From the NCBI GenBank assembly GCA_945873195.1, contig CAMCDA010000003.1:1-64000 (forward strand): a stretch of DNA of 64,000 nt, read 5' to 3'. Positions within the stretch are counted from its first letter, which is position 1. Each line of letters starts with the position of its first letter. Shown piece after piece: positions 40,389-50,592 of the stretch. The stretch is from Asaia bogorensis. GTDB lineage: Bacteria > Pseudomonadota > Alphaproteobacteria > Acetobacterales > Acetobacteraceae. The position numbers were made by a program, and so were the translations under genes. The notes beneath the pieces were generated by a model. That model was not told where the DNA came from. It worked only from the letters and a program-made list of their open reading frames with translations, and did not search any database.

Positions 40389-42441
40389 CGGAGGCGACCG
40401 CTGTCCCAGGCGCGGACGCCTGGGACGAGGCTGGCATGACCGCCGCCTGCTGGCGCGCTGGCTTGGCGGCCGGCGGGATCGTGGCGGGCGGCAATTGCGT
40501 GGGCGGCACGGTCAGGGTCGGCTTGACCGGCGTCTGGCCCGATGGGGGCCGGTCGGACGCTACGGCGGGGCCGCGTGGGGCATTGGTCGGGCGGCCGGGC
40601 TGGAGCGGCACGTGCAGCGATTGGTTGATCGCGGCGGCGTTCTGGATCTCCGGCATCATGCCGAGCATCGGGCCGATCCGGGAGATGACCTTGCCAGCGG
40701 CGGGAGCGGCGACCCAGCCGGCGGTGGCATAGCCGAAGGTGCTTTTGTTTCCCTTGGCCTCATCCAGCATCATGTAGACGGCATAGCGCGGGGCGTGCAT
40801 CGGGAAGACGCCCATGAAGGCGGCGACGTTGGCCTTGCGCTTGTAGCCGGCTTTGCTGGCCTTCTCGGCGGTGCCGGTCTTGCCGCCTGGGTAGTAGCCC
40901 GTGACCTCGGCGGTCTTGCCGAACCCATCGGTGACGATCAGGCGCATCAGCCGGCGCATCATGTCCGACGTGGCCTGCTGCATGACCCGCGTGCCCTCGG
41001 GCTGTTCGCCGGCCTGCACCGCCAGGATGGTTGGCGGGCGGACGATGCCGCCGTTGGCGATCGCGGCGGTGCCTTTGACCACATGCATGGGCGACACGGA
41101 GATACCGTGCCCGAAGCCCACGGTCAGGGTCGCGATTTCCTTCCAGTTCGCGGCGGCCTGCACCAGCGGGCGGGCGGCTTCCGGCAACTCGATGCCGACG
41201 CGGTTGAACATCCCCATCTCGCGCAGCCAGTTGCGCTGGCGTTCCGCGCCGACCAGCTTGGCGATCTGCGCCGCGCCGAGGTTGGAGGAATAGGCCAGCA
41301 CCTCGGGGAACATGAGGACGCGCTTCTTGCCCTCGAAGTCATTGATGGTGAAGCGGCCGATATGGATCGGGCGGGAGGCGTCGAAGCTGTCCCACAGCCG
41401 GACGGCGCCGTAATCCAGGGCCATCGAGGCGGTTTGCAGCTTGAACGTGCTGCCGGGTTCATAGATGCCGGTCAGCGGGCGGTTGAAGCGCTCATCGATC
41501 GTGGCCTTGCGGAAGTCATTGGCGTCGTAGTCGGGCAGGCTGACCATCGCCAGGACCTCGCCCGTGTTGACATCCATGACGATGCCGCAGGCGCCGATCG
41601 CCTCGAAGGTGGTCATCGCGGCCTGCAATTCTTCCCGCACGACGGCCTGGACGCGGATATCGACCGACAGGCGGAGTGGGGCGGTCTGTTCGCGCAGGCG
41701 CTTGTCGAACGCGGCCTCGGCCCCGGCGACGCCGCCTTCATCCACGTCCACGCCGCCCAGTATATGGGCCGCGGTGCGGCCGAGGGGGTAGTGGCGCTGC
41801 CCGGTGGGGCGGAAGTCGATGCCTGGCACGCCGAGGTTGTTGATCGCCAACTGCTCGCGAGGGGTGATCTGGCGTTCGAGGTAGACGAACTTCTTATCCG
41901 ATGACAGGCGCAGCAGGGCCCGTTCCTCATCGAGGCGGGGCAGGACGGATTTCAGTTTCCGCACGGCGTCGAGCGGGTCGATGATCTGGCGCGGGTCGGC
42001 GAAGACCGAGACGGTGTTCAGGGAGATCGCCATCGGTCGGCCGTTGCGATCGGTGATCATCGCGCGCTGGCCGGGGATGCTGGTTTCCAGGTCGCCCTTG
42101 GGCGCCGAGGCGGCGACGATCGCGGCGATCTGCTTTTCCGGCCGGTGGGGCGCCAGGGGCACGATGACGGTCGCGAGGCTCAGCTTCACGACGACGGCGC
42201 TGAACAGCACGGCGAAGGCGCTGGCGGCGAAGACCAGCCGGCCGCGGGTCTTTTCGAGGTATTTCCGCCGATCCAGGTCGGGTTGGGTAACGTGGACGGT
42301 CTCGATATGCGGGCGGCTGTCGGCCATCGCCGCGCCCAGGCGCCGCTTCGGCCGGCCTGCCTTGCCGTTGTTGAGCGGGGGCGAGTCGGGCGGTGGTGAA
42401 CCGGGGGGGGGCGAACCGGTGGGGGGGATGTGATCGGTCAT
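40375..42441 (-). CDS. ftsI: peptidoglycan transpeptidase FtsI/PBP3
   Basis: YEPGSTFKLQTASMAL; YSSNLGAAQIAKLV; GKTGTAEKAS; TM after N-terminal Pro-rich segment. Confidence 0.96.
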   Translation of the reverse strand: MTDHIPPTGSPPPGSPPPDSPPLNNGKAGRPKRRLGAAMADSRPHIETVHVTQPDLDRRKYLEKTRGRLVFAASAFAVLFSAVVVKLSLATVIVPLAPHRPEKQIAAIVAASAPKGDLETSIPGQRAMITDRNGRPMAISLNTVSVFADPRQIIDPLDAVRKLKSVLPRLDEERALLRLSSDKKFVYLERQITPREQLAINNLGVPGIDFRPTGQRHYPLGRTAAHILGGVDVDEGGVAGAEAAFDKRLREQTAPLRLSVDIRVQAVVREELQAAMTTFEAIGACGIVMDVNTGEVLAMVSLPDYDANDFRKATIDERFNRPLTGIYEPGSTFKLQTASMALDYGAVRLWDSFDASRPIHIGRFTINDFEGKKRVLMFPEVLAYSSNLGAAQIAKLVGAERQRNWLREMGMFNRVGIELPEAARPLVQAAANWKEIATLTVGFGHGISVSPMHVVKGTAAIANGGIVRPPTILAVQAGEQPEGTRVMQQATSDMMRRLMRLIVTDGFGKTAEVTGYYPGGKTGTAEKASKAGYKRKANVAAFMGVFPMHAPRYAVYMMLDEAKGNKSTFGYATAGWVAAPAAGKVISRIGPMLGMMPEIQNAAAINQSLHVPLQPGRPTNAPRGPAVASDRPPSGQTPVKPTLTVPPTQLPPATIPPAAKPARQQAAVMPASSQASAPGTAVASVAGR

Positions 42442-42444
42442 GGC

Positions 42445-43512
42445 TCAACCGCCTCCGTCATGCGCTGGGGCGGAGAAGGGGGTCGGCCGGGGCAACGGGA
42501 CGGGCGCGCCGCGCTGGGCGCCGCCGAGCATTGAGCCGCTGCTCGTGGCGCTCAGGGGGGCGCTCAGGGGGGCGCCCAGGGGGGCGCCCAGGGGCGCGGA
42601 GACAGGCTGGTAGGCGTTGGGTTGCGCGGGCTGCGGGCGGGTGGTGGGCGCGATATAGGGGCGGGGCGCGGGTTGCGCGCTGGCCTGCACCATGGGGGCG
42701 CCGGCGCCCTGCGCCATGGGCGTGCCGGCGCCAGGGGCAACGGGGCGCGGCGGCGGGGTTTGCGGCGAAGCGGCTGCTTGCAGCGGCGGTCTTGGCGCGG
42801 ATGCGACGCGAGTCTCGGTTGGCCTGGTCTCGTTGGTCCGCGTTTCGGCGGGACGCACCTCGGCGGGACGGGGGGCGGGGCGTGGGTCGGCCTGGGCTTG
42901 CAGCGGCGGACGGATCGCCGGTGCTTCGGGACGGGGTGCTTCGGGGCGCGGGGCGGCCATCTGGGTGGGCGGCGCGGGCTGGGCGGACGGCGCGGGACGG
43001 GGCGTGGTGGCGGCGATCGCGCCGGCGGCCGTGGCCGGCTGGGCGGCGAAGGCCGGCGGCGGCACCATTTGGGGCGGCAGCGGCAGCACTTCCTCGGCGA
43101 CGATCACCGGGGCCGGCTCCTCGGTGGCGCGGGGTTCGGCCGATGTAACGTCGGTGACGGGCTGGCCCATCAGGGGGGAGCCGCCGGCGGGGGCCTGGAT
43201 GGGGGCGGGTTCCGGTTCGGGCGCGCGGGGGGCCGGCAGCCGGCCGGCGAGGTCGGCCATCGTCGTGAACTGCGGCGGCGCCAGGGGCTTCAGGGCCAAA
43301 TAGCGGTCGGCGAACTGGCGCAGGCGCTCGGGGTCGTTCAGCAGGGTCCATTCGGCGTGCAGCAGGCGTGTGTGATCGGTGATTGTTGTGGTATCGCGCG
43401 CGATCTTCTCGATCCGGCGGTCCAGCATCAGGACCGCGTTCTTCGCGTAGTACATATAGATGCCCGACAGAATGGCCATCAGCGCGGTGATCAGGGTGAT
43501 CGGACGGATCAT
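42445..43512 (-). CDS. ftsL: FtsL-like cell division protein with long Pro/Ala-rich C-terminal extension
   Basis: N-terminal TM and short coiled coil between ftsI and rsmH, then about 250 aa of low complexity. Confidence 0.8.
   Translation of the reverse strand: MIRPITLITALMAILSGIYMYYAKNAVLMLDRRIEKIARDTTTITDHTRLLHAEWTLLNDPERLRQFADRYLALKPLAPPQFTTMADLAGRLPAPRAPEPEPAPIQAPAGGSPLMGQPVTDVTSAEPRATEEPAPVIVAEEVLPLPPQMVPPPAFAAQPATAAGAIAATTPRPAPSAQPAPPTQMAAPRPEAPRPEAPAIRPPLQAQADPRPAPRPAEVRPAETRTNETRPTETRVASAPRPPLQAAASPQTPPPRPVAPGAGTPMAQGAGAPMVQASAQPAPRPYIAPTTRPQPAQPNAYQPVSAPLGAPLGAPLSAPLSATSSGSMLGGAQRGAPVPLPRPTPFSAPAHDGGG
42547..42594. repeat. 12-bp in-frame tandem repeat (4 units) within ftsL
   Basis: GGCGCTCAGGGG x2 then GGCGCCCAGGGG x2. 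Confidence 0.85.
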
Positions 43513-44462
43513 CGGTTGCCCCCTTCCTCGGCGGGCGCTTGCAGGCGTTCCAGCGCGCGCAAACGGGCGCTGCGGGCGCGCGGATTGGCGGCGGTTTCGG
43601 CCGAGGTCGGGCGCAGGGCCTTCGACGTCAGCAACCGGAAGTCGGCGCGCGGGCGGGTCATCAGGCCGCGCGGATCGTGGCGGGACGGGGCGGGCATGCG
43701 GCCAGCGGCCTCGACCATGAAGCGCTTGACGATGCGGTCTTCCAGGCTGTGGAAGGACACGACGACCAGGCGTCCGCCGGGGGCAAGCAGGCGGGTGGCC
43801 TGGTCCAGGGCGCGTTCGATTTCCCCCAGCTCGTCGTTCACCTTGATCCGCAGCGCCTGGAAGCTGCGGGTGGCGGGATCGTTGCCCGAGGCGTCGCGCG
43901 GCAGGACGGAGCGGATGATGGAGCCGAGGCGGCCGGTCGTCTCGATCGGCGCGACGGCGCGTTCGGCGACGATGGCCTTGGCGATCCGGCGGGAGGCGCG
44001 TTCCTCCCCCAGGGTATAGAGAATGTCCGCCAGCGCCGCTTCCGGGGTCGTGTTCACCAGATCAGCGGCCGTCATCCCATGGTGTCCCATGCGCATGTCG
44101 AGCGGCCCATCGAGCCGGAAGGAGAAGCCGCGGGCCGGATCGTCGATCTGGTAGGACGATACGCCGAGGTCGAGCACCACGCCGTCGAGGGTGGAAACCC
44201 CCGCATCGGTCAGCAGCGTCAGCATGTCGCCGAAGCAGCCTTGCACCAGATGCAGCCGGCCGGGATGGCGGGCGGCGAGGCTGGCGCCGCGCGCGATGGC
44301 CGCCGGGTCACGGTCGATCGCCCAGACGGTGCAATCGGCGTGCTCCAGGATCGCGGCCGAGTAGCCGCCGCCGCCGAAGGTGCCATCAAGATAGACTCCG
44401 CCGGCGCGCGGATTGAGCTGTTCCAGCGCCTCGGCCGGCATGACGGAGATATGGCCGCTCAT
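43509..44462 (-). CDS. rsmH: 16S rRNA (cytosine1402-N4)-methyltransferase
   Basis: [36 protein letters not shown]. Confidence 0.97.
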   Translation of the reverse strand: MSGHISVMPAEALEQLNPRAGGVYLDGTFGGGGYSAAILEHADCTVWAIDRDPAAIARGASLAARHPGRLHLVQGCFGDMLTLLTDAGVSTLDGVVLDLGVSSYQIDDPARGFSFRLDGPLDMRMGHHGMTAADLVNTTPEAALADILYTLGEERASRRIAKAIVAERAVAPIETTGRLGSIIRSVLPRDASGNDPATRSFQALRIKVNDELGEIERALDQATRLLAPGGRLVVVSFHSLEDRIVKRFMVEAAGRMPAPSRHDPRGLMTRPRADFRLLTSKALRPTSAETAANPRARSARLRALERLQAPAEEGGNR

Positions 44463-44935
44463 GCCGCCACCTTGGCGCGCAGGGCGGCCTGCTGGTCGCG
44501 GACGCGCTGGCGGGCCTGTTCCTGGCGGGCCGCGGCGGCGCCGGGTTCCCAGATCTGGAAGCGGGAGCCGATGCCCATGAAGGCGATCGGGCCGGTGATG
44601 CCGGCGTGCTTCAGCAGGTCGTCGGACAGGACGACGCGGCCTTCCTTGTCGCTTTCCACCGGATAGGCGTTGGCGAATAGCGTGGTCGCGAGGTCTTCAT
44701 GTTCCTCGCTGATTTCGTTGAATTGTTCGAGTTCGGTGGTCAGCGCGTGGAACGCATTGACCGGCCAGGCCTCGATGCACGCATACTGGTGGGAAGGGCG
44801 GAGGACGAGGGCGACCTCGAGGTCGCCATTGTCATGTTCCCGCAACGACCGGAGGGCGGCGCGAAATGGGGCCGGGACCGATACACGTCCCTTGGAATCC
44901 AGCTTCGATTGGTGGGTTCCAAGAAATTGGGCCAT
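44459..44935 (-). CDS. mraZ: transcriptional regulator MraZ
   Basis: [43 protein letters not shown]. Confidence 0.97.
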   Translation of the reverse strand: MAQFLGTHQSKLDSKGRVSVPAPFRAALRSLREHDNGDLEVALVLRPSHQYACIEAWPVNAFHALTTELEQFNEISEEHEDLATTLFANAYPVESDKEGRVVLSDDLLKHAGITGPIAFMGIGSRFQIWEPGAAAARQEQARQRVRDQQAALRAKVAA

Positions 44936-45073
44936 CCGGACCGGTCCGCCTCTTCCCTTGTCCGACGTTCACATGAAGGGCGGATTGCAGCCTTGCCGGC
45001 GATGGGTGCGAACAGTCCGCCCGCGAGATTCGACCCGATCGATCCGTCAGGGCATGCGCGAGGGTGCTGTGCA

Positions 45074-45118
45074 TGGGTTCCCGTGGGACAATTTGGGATA
45101 CCATGGGGAAAGCTGGTC
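45074..45118 (+). promoter_or_regulatory. candidate MraZ operator: TGGGN boxes at 10-bp period
   Basis: TGGGT-n5-TGGGA-n5-TGGGA-n5-TGGGG-n5-TGGtc. Confidence 0.7.
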
Positions 45119-45307
45119 CGTCAAACACTTGCTTCGGGAATTCGTGGTTTGCGGCGGTTTTTTGCCGCGTGCATCAAAGGTTTACGAAAGCGGGTTGTAT
45201 TGAGCGTGACTCGTGCACGTCCGTACCGCGAGTGTTTCTCCTCCGTTCCTGTTGATTACTCTGTTGATGAGTCTGTGGATAACATAGCACAATCGGGGCG
45301 CTAGCGT

Positions 45308-45704
45308 CAGGTGGCCTGTAAGCCGGGTTCTGTCCCGCCTTGCGGCGGGGACGGCCATTCCTCTGGGACCTGCCTCGCGGCAGGCCTCACGCGACCGACC
45401 CGGACGGAGAGCGGGAATGCCCTTGTACCTCGAGGGTACACCGTCCCTATGTGGTCTTGCTCCCGGTGGGGTTTACCCTGCCGCCCCTGTTGCCAGGGGC
45501 GCGGTGCGCTCTTGCCGCACCGTTTCGCCCTTGCCCGCGGGGTGACGCGACCTTGCGCGGGCGGTTTGTTTTCTGTGGCACTGTCCCTGGGGTTGCCCCC
45601 GCCGGCCGTTAGCCGGCACCGTATTCCCGTGGAGCCCGGACTTTCCTCCATCCCCGGGTGATCCTTGCGGAAGGCCCGAGGACAGCGGCCGCCCAGCCAC
45701 CTGA
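45308..45704 (-). ncRNA. rnpB: RNase P RNA (class A)
   Basis: minus strand 5' CAGGTGGCTGGGCGGCCGCT...GAGGAAAGTCCGGGCTCCACGG...GGACAGAACCCGGCTTACAGGCCACCTG 3'; TTGACG at about -35. Confidence 0.93.
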
Positions 45705-45839
45705 CGGGCGGGGCATGCGCCCTGGGCTTCGGGGCGTCAAGCGGGAGGGTTTGCTCCGAGGGGGGCGATCCCGCACACTTGACCGCGCCCGTTCCGCCCC
45801 ATACCGACCAGGGAAGGAACACAGACAGGAGGAAACCCC

Positions 45840-46880
45840 ATGCGCCTCGGCATTACCGTCGATATGTCCGGCCCACATCCCAAACTCGACATGGACCGCG
45901 TGATGGAGGCCGAACGACTCGGCTTCTCCCAGGTCTGGACCGGAGAGGCGTACAGCACCGACGCTGTCTCCCCCGTCGCCTGGATCCTGGCGCGGACCAC
46001 GAAGATCCACGCTGGCACGGGCATCATGCAGATGCCGGCCCGCACCCCGGCCTGCGCGGCGATGACCGTCCTCTCGCTCCAGGCTTTGTCCGGCAACCGC
46101 TTCATCTGCGGCGTCGGCGCCTCTGGCCCGCAGGTGGTCGAGGGCTGGCACGGCGTGCCCTTCGGCAAGCCGATGACCCGCACCAAGGAATACATCGCGA
46201 TCATCAAGCAGGTGCTGGCGCGCGAAAAGCCGCTGGAATTCCATGGCGAGATCTATGACATCCCGCTGACGGGCCCCACCGCCTCGGGCCTCGGCCGGCC
46301 GCTGCGCTCGATCGCGCATGGCAATCCGGACGTGCGTTTCTTTACCGCGTCGATCACGCCGGCCGGCCTGCGCAACTCCGGTGAGGTCGCGGACGGCAAT
46401 TTGCCGATCTTCTATTCCCCGGAACGGCCCGAGATCGTGACGGTGCCGACGATCGAGGGGCGCGTGAAGGCCGGCCGTCCCGCCGACCTGTCCAACTACG
46501 ACGTCGCCCCCTATGTCCGCGCCAAGCTGGGGCCGGACGTGCAGGCCTGCCGCGATGCCATCAAGCCGGAACTTGCCCTATACATTGGTGGCATGGGCGC
46601 GCGGAAGAAGAACTACTACAACGACGTCGCCGTGAAGATGGGCTACGAGGGCGAGGCGAAGGCGATCCAGGACCTGTACCTGGATGGCAAGCGCAACGAA
46701 GCCGCCGCCCTGGTGCCCGACGCCCTGGTGGATGAGATTTCGCTGTGCGGCCCCGCCGACCGGATCAAGGACCGGCTGGGCGCCTGGCGGGATGCCGCCA
46801 AGGCCGGCCATATCGGCACGATGGTGCTCAAGGGTGCCAGCGTGGACGCGATGCGCGTGGTCGCCGAGGCGGTGCTGTAA
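45840..46880 (+). CDS. LLM-class flavin-dependent oxidoreductase
   Basis: MRLGITVDMSGPHPKLDMDRVMEAERLGFSQVWTGEAYSTDAVSPVAWILARTTKIHAGTGIMQMPARTPACAAMT. Confidence 0.9.
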   Translation: MRLGITVDMSGPHPKLDMDRVMEAERLGFSQVWTGEAYSTDAVSPVAWILARTTKIHAGTGIMQMPARTPACAAMTVLSLQALSGNRFICGVGASGPQVVEGWHGVPFGKPMTRTKEYIAIIKQVLAREKPLEFHGEIYDIPLTGPTASGLGRPLRSIAHGNPDVRFFTASITPAGLRNSGEVADGNLPIFYSPERPEIVTVPTIEGRVKAGRPADLSNYDVAPYVRAKLGPDVQACRDAIKPELALYIGGMGARKKNYYNDVAVKMGYEGEAKAIQDLYLDGKRNEAAALVPDALVDEISLCGPADRIKDRLGAWRDAAKAGHIGTMVLKGASVDAMRVVAEAVL

Positions 46881-46899
46881 CACAACCGTCCTGAAAACC

Positions 46900-46923
46900 G
46901 GGGGCGCGACCGACCGCGCCCCC
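46900..46923 (+). terminator. hairpin downstream of LLM oxidoreductase gene
   Basis: GGGGGCGCG-accgac-CGCGCCCCC. Confidence 0.55.
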
Positions 46924-46997
46924 TGATTTCCGCAAACTGTCACACACACCCGCCCCGGCGGGCCGTATCCGTTGCCCCGATCAAGCGGACCGGGGGA

Positions 46998-47798
46998 TTG
47001 ATGCTGACGATTGAGGGGCTTTCACGGCGGTTCGGCAACAAGGTCGCCGTCGACCAGGTGGATCTCTCGATCGGACACGGTGCCTTTGTCGGCATCATCG
47101 GACGCTCCGGCGCCGGCAAGTCCACCCTGCTGCGGATGATCAACCGCCTGCAGGAACCCAGCGCCGGCCGGATTTCCTGGAACGGCAACGACGTCACCGC
47201 GCTGAAGGGTGACGCGCTGTGCGAATGGCGTGCCCAATGCGCCATGATCTTCCAGCAGTTCAACCTGGTCGGCCGGCTGGATGTCCTGACGAATGTCCTG
47301 ATGGGCCGGCTGAACCACGTGCCCACCTACCGCTCCCTGCTGCGCTGGTGGACCGAGGAGGACAAGGCGATCGCTTTGTCCGCGCTGGAGCAATTCGACA
47401 TCGGCAGCCTGGCCGCCCAGCGCGCTGATCGCCTGTCCGGCGGCCAGCAACAGCGCGTCGCCATCGCACGCGCCATGGTGCAGGAACCCGCCTTGCTGCT
47501 CGCGGATGAGCCGATTGCCTCGCTCGACCCGCGCAATACGAAAGTGGTGATGGACGCCCTGCAACGGCTGAACCGCCACTTCGGCATCACCGTGATCTGC
47601 AATCTGCATTCGCTCGACCTGGCGCGCGGCTACTGCGACCGCCTGGTCGGCATGGCCGCCGGCCGGGTCGTGTTCGACGACGTGCCCGCGGCGCTGACCG
47701 ACGATATCGCCCGCCAGCTTTATGGGCTGGAGGCCGGCGACGTCATCGAGGCCGCGGCCGAAGCGGCACCCCAGGGCAGCTTGGCCGAAGCCGCCTGA
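46998..47798 (+). CDS. phnC: phosphonate ABC transporter ATP-binding protein
   Basis: [36 protein letters not shown]; phnC length and order. Confidence 0.93.
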   Translation: MMLTIEGLSRRFGNKVAVDQVDLSIGHGAFVGIIGRSGAGKSTLLRMINRLQEPSAGRISWNGNDVTALKGDALCEWRAQCAMIFQQFNLVGRLDVLTNVLMGRLNHVPTYRSLLRWWTEEDKAIALSALEQFDIGSLAAQRADRLSGGQQQRVAIARAMVQEPALLLADEPIASLDPRNTKVVMDALQRLNRHFGITVICNLHSLDLARGYCDRLVGMAAGRVVFDDVPAALTDDIARQLYGLEAGDVIEAAAEAAPQGSLAEAA

Positions 47799-47833
47799 TC
47801 CTTTCCCATTCCGACATCCAAAGGAACGCCGAC

Positions 47834-48748
47834 ATGCTGACTCGCCGGACGATGACGCTTGCCTTGACGGGTGCGGCCATGCTGCCCGCGACCGCTTTCG
47901 CCCAGGCCGATTGGCGGGCGCAATATCCGGAACTCGTGATCGCCATCGTGCCGGCCGAAAACGCGTCCGGCCTGGTCGATCGCTACGGCCCCTTCAACGC
48001 CTATCTCAGCAAGGCGCTGGGCGTGAAGGTCACGCTGCGGATCGCGTCCGACTATGCCGCGGCCATCGAGGGCCAGCGCGCCGGCAACATCCACATCGCG
48101 TTCTACGGCCCGTCGTCCTATGTCCGCGCCTGGACGGTCACCAAGGGCGGCGTCGAGCCCTTCGTCACCACCGTCAACGCGGATGGTTCGGTCGGCTTCT
48201 ACTCGGTCGCCTATGTCCGCGCCGACGACAAGGCACAGAAGTTGGAAGACCTGAAGGGCCGCAATCTGGGCCTGGTCGATCCGAACTCCACCTCGGGCAA
48301 CAATGTCCCTCGCTATGCCATGAGCAAGATGGGGATCGAGCCGGCGGTGTTCTTCTCCAAGGTCGTCTACGCGGGTTCGCATGAGAACGCGGTGCTCGCG
48401 CTGAAGAGCAACACCGTCGACGTGGCCTTCAACTGGTGGAACTCCGAGACCGACTCGAACTTCACCCGCATGGTCAACAAGGGCATGGCGAAGGCCGACG
48501 ACGTCCGGCTGATCTACAAGTCGCCCCTGCTCGCCGGATCGCCCTATGCCTGGCTGACCAGCCTGCCGCAGCCGCTGAAGGACGCCATCATGAAGGCGTT
48601 CGTCGAGGCCCCGAAGGCCGACAAGGCCGCCTTCGACAAGCTGTCGGATGGCAAGGACCTTGGCTTCAAGCAGGTCACCCACGCCGACTACCAGTCGGCG
48701 GTGGAACTGCAGGAGTTCGTCGACCAGCTCCGCAAGAAGCGTAGCTGA
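47834..48748 (+). CDS. phnD: phosphonate ABC transporter substrate-binding protein
   Basis: YPELVIAIVPAENASGLVDRYGPFNAYLSKALGVKVTLRIASDYAAAIEGQRAGNIHIAFYGPSSYVRA. Confidence 0.93.
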   Translation: MLTRRTMTLALTGAAMLPATAFAQADWRAQYPELVIAIVPAENASGLVDRYGPFNAYLSKALGVKVTLRIASDYAAAIEGQRAGNIHIAFYGPSSYVRAWTVTKGGVEPFVTTVNADGSVGFYSVAYVRADDKAQKLEDLKGRNLGLVDPNSTSGNNVPRYAMSKMGIEPAVFFSKVVYAGSHENAVLALKSNTVDVAFNWWNSETDSNFTRMVNKGMAKADDVRLIYKSPLLAGSPYAWLTSLPQPLKDAIMKAFVEAPKADKAAFDKLSDGKDLGFKQVTHADYQSAVELQEFVDQLRKKRS

Positions 48749-48759
48749 AGCCCGCCGCC

Positions 48760-49644
48760 ATGGCGCACGCGCTGACCCGCCTGCCCGATATCCAGCTGGA
48801 CCCGCTGCGGCGGGCCTATGCGGAAGCGCGGTCGGCCAAGCGCCGGCAGGCCTTGCTGGGCGTTGTCATCCTGGTGCTGATGATCGCCATCAGCGCCTGG
48901 ACCGCCGAGGTAAGGCCGGCCACGCTGTGGCGGAACATCGACGACTTCTTCAACTATTTCATCCGGCTGTTCTTCTTCGATAACGGCGCGCCCGTCTGGA
49001 CCGATTTCGGGGAGTGGTTCTGGGGCCTGCCCGACTGGCTGTCGCAGCTTTTCGATACGATCCTGATCGCCTACCTCGCGACCTTGGCCGGATCGATCGG
49101 CGCTTTCTTCGCCTGTTTCCTCGCGGCCCAGAACCTGGGGCCGAACCCGGTGCTGCGTTCCGTCGTGAAGCGCATGCTCGAACTGTGCCGCACCGTGCCG
49201 GAGATCGTCTTTGCCCTGATCTTTGTCGTGGCGTTCGGGCTTGGCCCGGTGCCGGGCGTGCTGGCGATCGCGCTCCATACGTTCGGCGCCAATGGCAAGC
49301 TGTTCACGGAAGTTGTCGAGAACATCGACATGAAGCCGATGGAGGGCGCCATCGCGTCCGGTGGGTCCTGGACCGAATCCATCCGTTTCGCCGTGCTGCC
49401 CCAGGTGCTGTCCAGCTTCGCCAGCTACGCGCTGCTGCGGTTTGAAATCAACGTGCGCGGCGCCTCTGTCATGGGCTTTGTCGGCGCCGGCGGTATCGGG
49501 CAGGACCTGATCGAGGCCATCCGCAAGTTCTACTACACGGACGTGTCCGCCATCCTGCTGATGATCCTGCTGACCGTGTTCGTGATCGATGCCGGCACGC
49601 AACAGCTGCGCCATGCGCTGCTGGGCCGGGAGGACAGGGCATGA
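48760..49644 (+). CDS. phnE: phosphonate ABC transporter permease
   Basis: PhnE-type EAA motif and TMs; RTVPEIVFALIFVVAFGLGPVPGVLAI. Confidence 0.92.
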   Translation: MAHALTRLPDIQLDPLRRAYAEARSAKRRQALLGVVILVLMIAISAWTAEVRPATLWRNIDDFFNYFIRLFFFDNGAPVWTDFGEWFWGLPDWLSQLFDTILIAYLATLAGSIGAFFACFLAAQNLGPNPVLRSVVKRMLELCRTVPEIVFALIFVVAFGLGPVPGVLAIALHTFGANGKLFTEVVENIDMKPMEGAIASGGSWTESIRFAVLPQVLSSFASYALLRFEINVRGASVMGFVGAGGIGQDLIEAIRKFYYTDVSAILLMILLTVFVIDAGTQQLRHALLGREDRA

Positions 49645-50516
49645 CCGCGACCCACGGCCTGCGCGCCAATGCGCTGAGCGACCTGCCCGGGCTGCGCGCG
49701 CGCCACCCGGGCGTCTTCAACCCCGGCCCGATGCGGCGCGTGGTCACAATCGGCGTGCTGTCGCTGTTGCTGGGCTTTGTGGTCCTGGCGATCGTGCGGC
49801 TCGAATTTTCCTTCTCGCGCATCCTGACGGGGATGGGGGAGCTTGGCCGGATCGTTGGCCACATGATGCCGCCCGTGCCACATTCGTGGGCTCAGGCGAC
49901 CCTCTATCTGCATGCGCTGGCCGAGACGGTCGCGATTGCCTTCCTGGGCACGCTGCTAGGCGCCGTGCTGGCTGTGCCGCTGGCACTGATGGCGGCGCGC
50001 AACACAACCATCAACCGCGTGGTCCAGTTCTTCGCTCGGCGCTCCTCCGACACGATCCGCGGCGTGGATCAGCTGATCTGGGCGCTGATCTGGGTGAATG
50101 TGGTGGGTCTTGGTCCCTTCGCCGGGATGCTCGCGGTGATGACCAGCGATATCGGCAACCTGTCGAAACTGTTCTCCGAGGCGATCGAAACCGCCGACCG
50201 CAAACCGGTCGAGGGCGTCATCTCCACCGGCGGCACCCGCATGCTTGGCATTCGCTTTGGCGTGATCCCGCAGGTCCTGCCGGTGATCGCCAGCCAGGCA
50301 CTGTATTTCTTCGAGTCGAACACGCGTTCCTCGACGATCATCGGGATCGTCGGCGCGGGCGGGATCGGACTGCATCTGGCTGAACAGATCCGGACGCTGG
50401 AGTTCCAGTCAGTGGCGTTCATCATCCTGCTGATCCTGGGTGCCGTGATCGCGATCGATTATGTTTCGGGGCTGCTGCGACAGGCGATCACCGGGCGGGC
50501 GACGCTGGTTCATTAG
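49641..50516 (+). CDS. phnE: phosphonate ABC transporter permease (second PhnE)
   Basis: SDTIRGVDQLIWALIWVNVVGLGPFAGMLAV; SSTIIGIVGAGGIGLHLAEQI. Confidence 0.92.
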   Translation: MTATHGLRANALSDLPGLRARHPGVFNPGPMRRVVTIGVLSLLLGFVVLAIVRLEFSFSRILTGMGELGRIVGHMMPPVPHSWAQATLYLHALAETVAIAFLGTLLGAVLAVPLALMAARNTTINRVVQFFARRSSDTIRGVDQLIWALIWVNVVGLGPFAGMLAVMTSDIGNLSKLFSEAIETADRKPVEGVISTGGTRMLGIRFGVIPQVLPVIASQALYFFESNTRSSTIIGIVGAGGIGLHLAEQIRTLEFQSVAFIILLILGAVIAIDYVSGLLRQAITGRATLVH

Positions 50517-50526
50517 GCGCGCTTGA

Positions 50527-50592
50527 TCACCGTGCCTCTAACGTAATCAACGGCGCCGTATCGACCACGAAAATCTTCAGATCACGCGACAT
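50527..50592 (-). pseudogene. truncated PIN-domain (DUF3368-like) toxin remnant
   Basis: ATG overlapping antitoxin stop encodes MSRDLKIFVVDTAPLITLEAR*, matching only the first strand and catalytic Asp of a PIN domain. Confidence 0.65.

Noticed and set aside
42547-42594. 12-bp tandem repeats considered as CRISPR or VNTR array
   Set aside because: Contiguous units without spacers, within the ftsL reading frame; reported as a coding repeat only.
45027-45273. Three GANTC (CcrM) sites upstream of mraZ (45027, 45208, 45269), suggestive given gcrA in the window
   Set aside because: About one is expected per 330 bp at this GC content; three in about 370 bp is not clearly enriched without start-site data.
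45307-45822. Several ORFs across the rnpB locus
   Set aside because: Region is RNase P RNA; ORFs here are typical spurious calls over rnpB.
46937-46950. CTGTCAC-acac-ACCCGCC as a Pho box upstream of phnC
   Set aside because: Only one half-site matches CTGTCAT; the second 7-mer does not.
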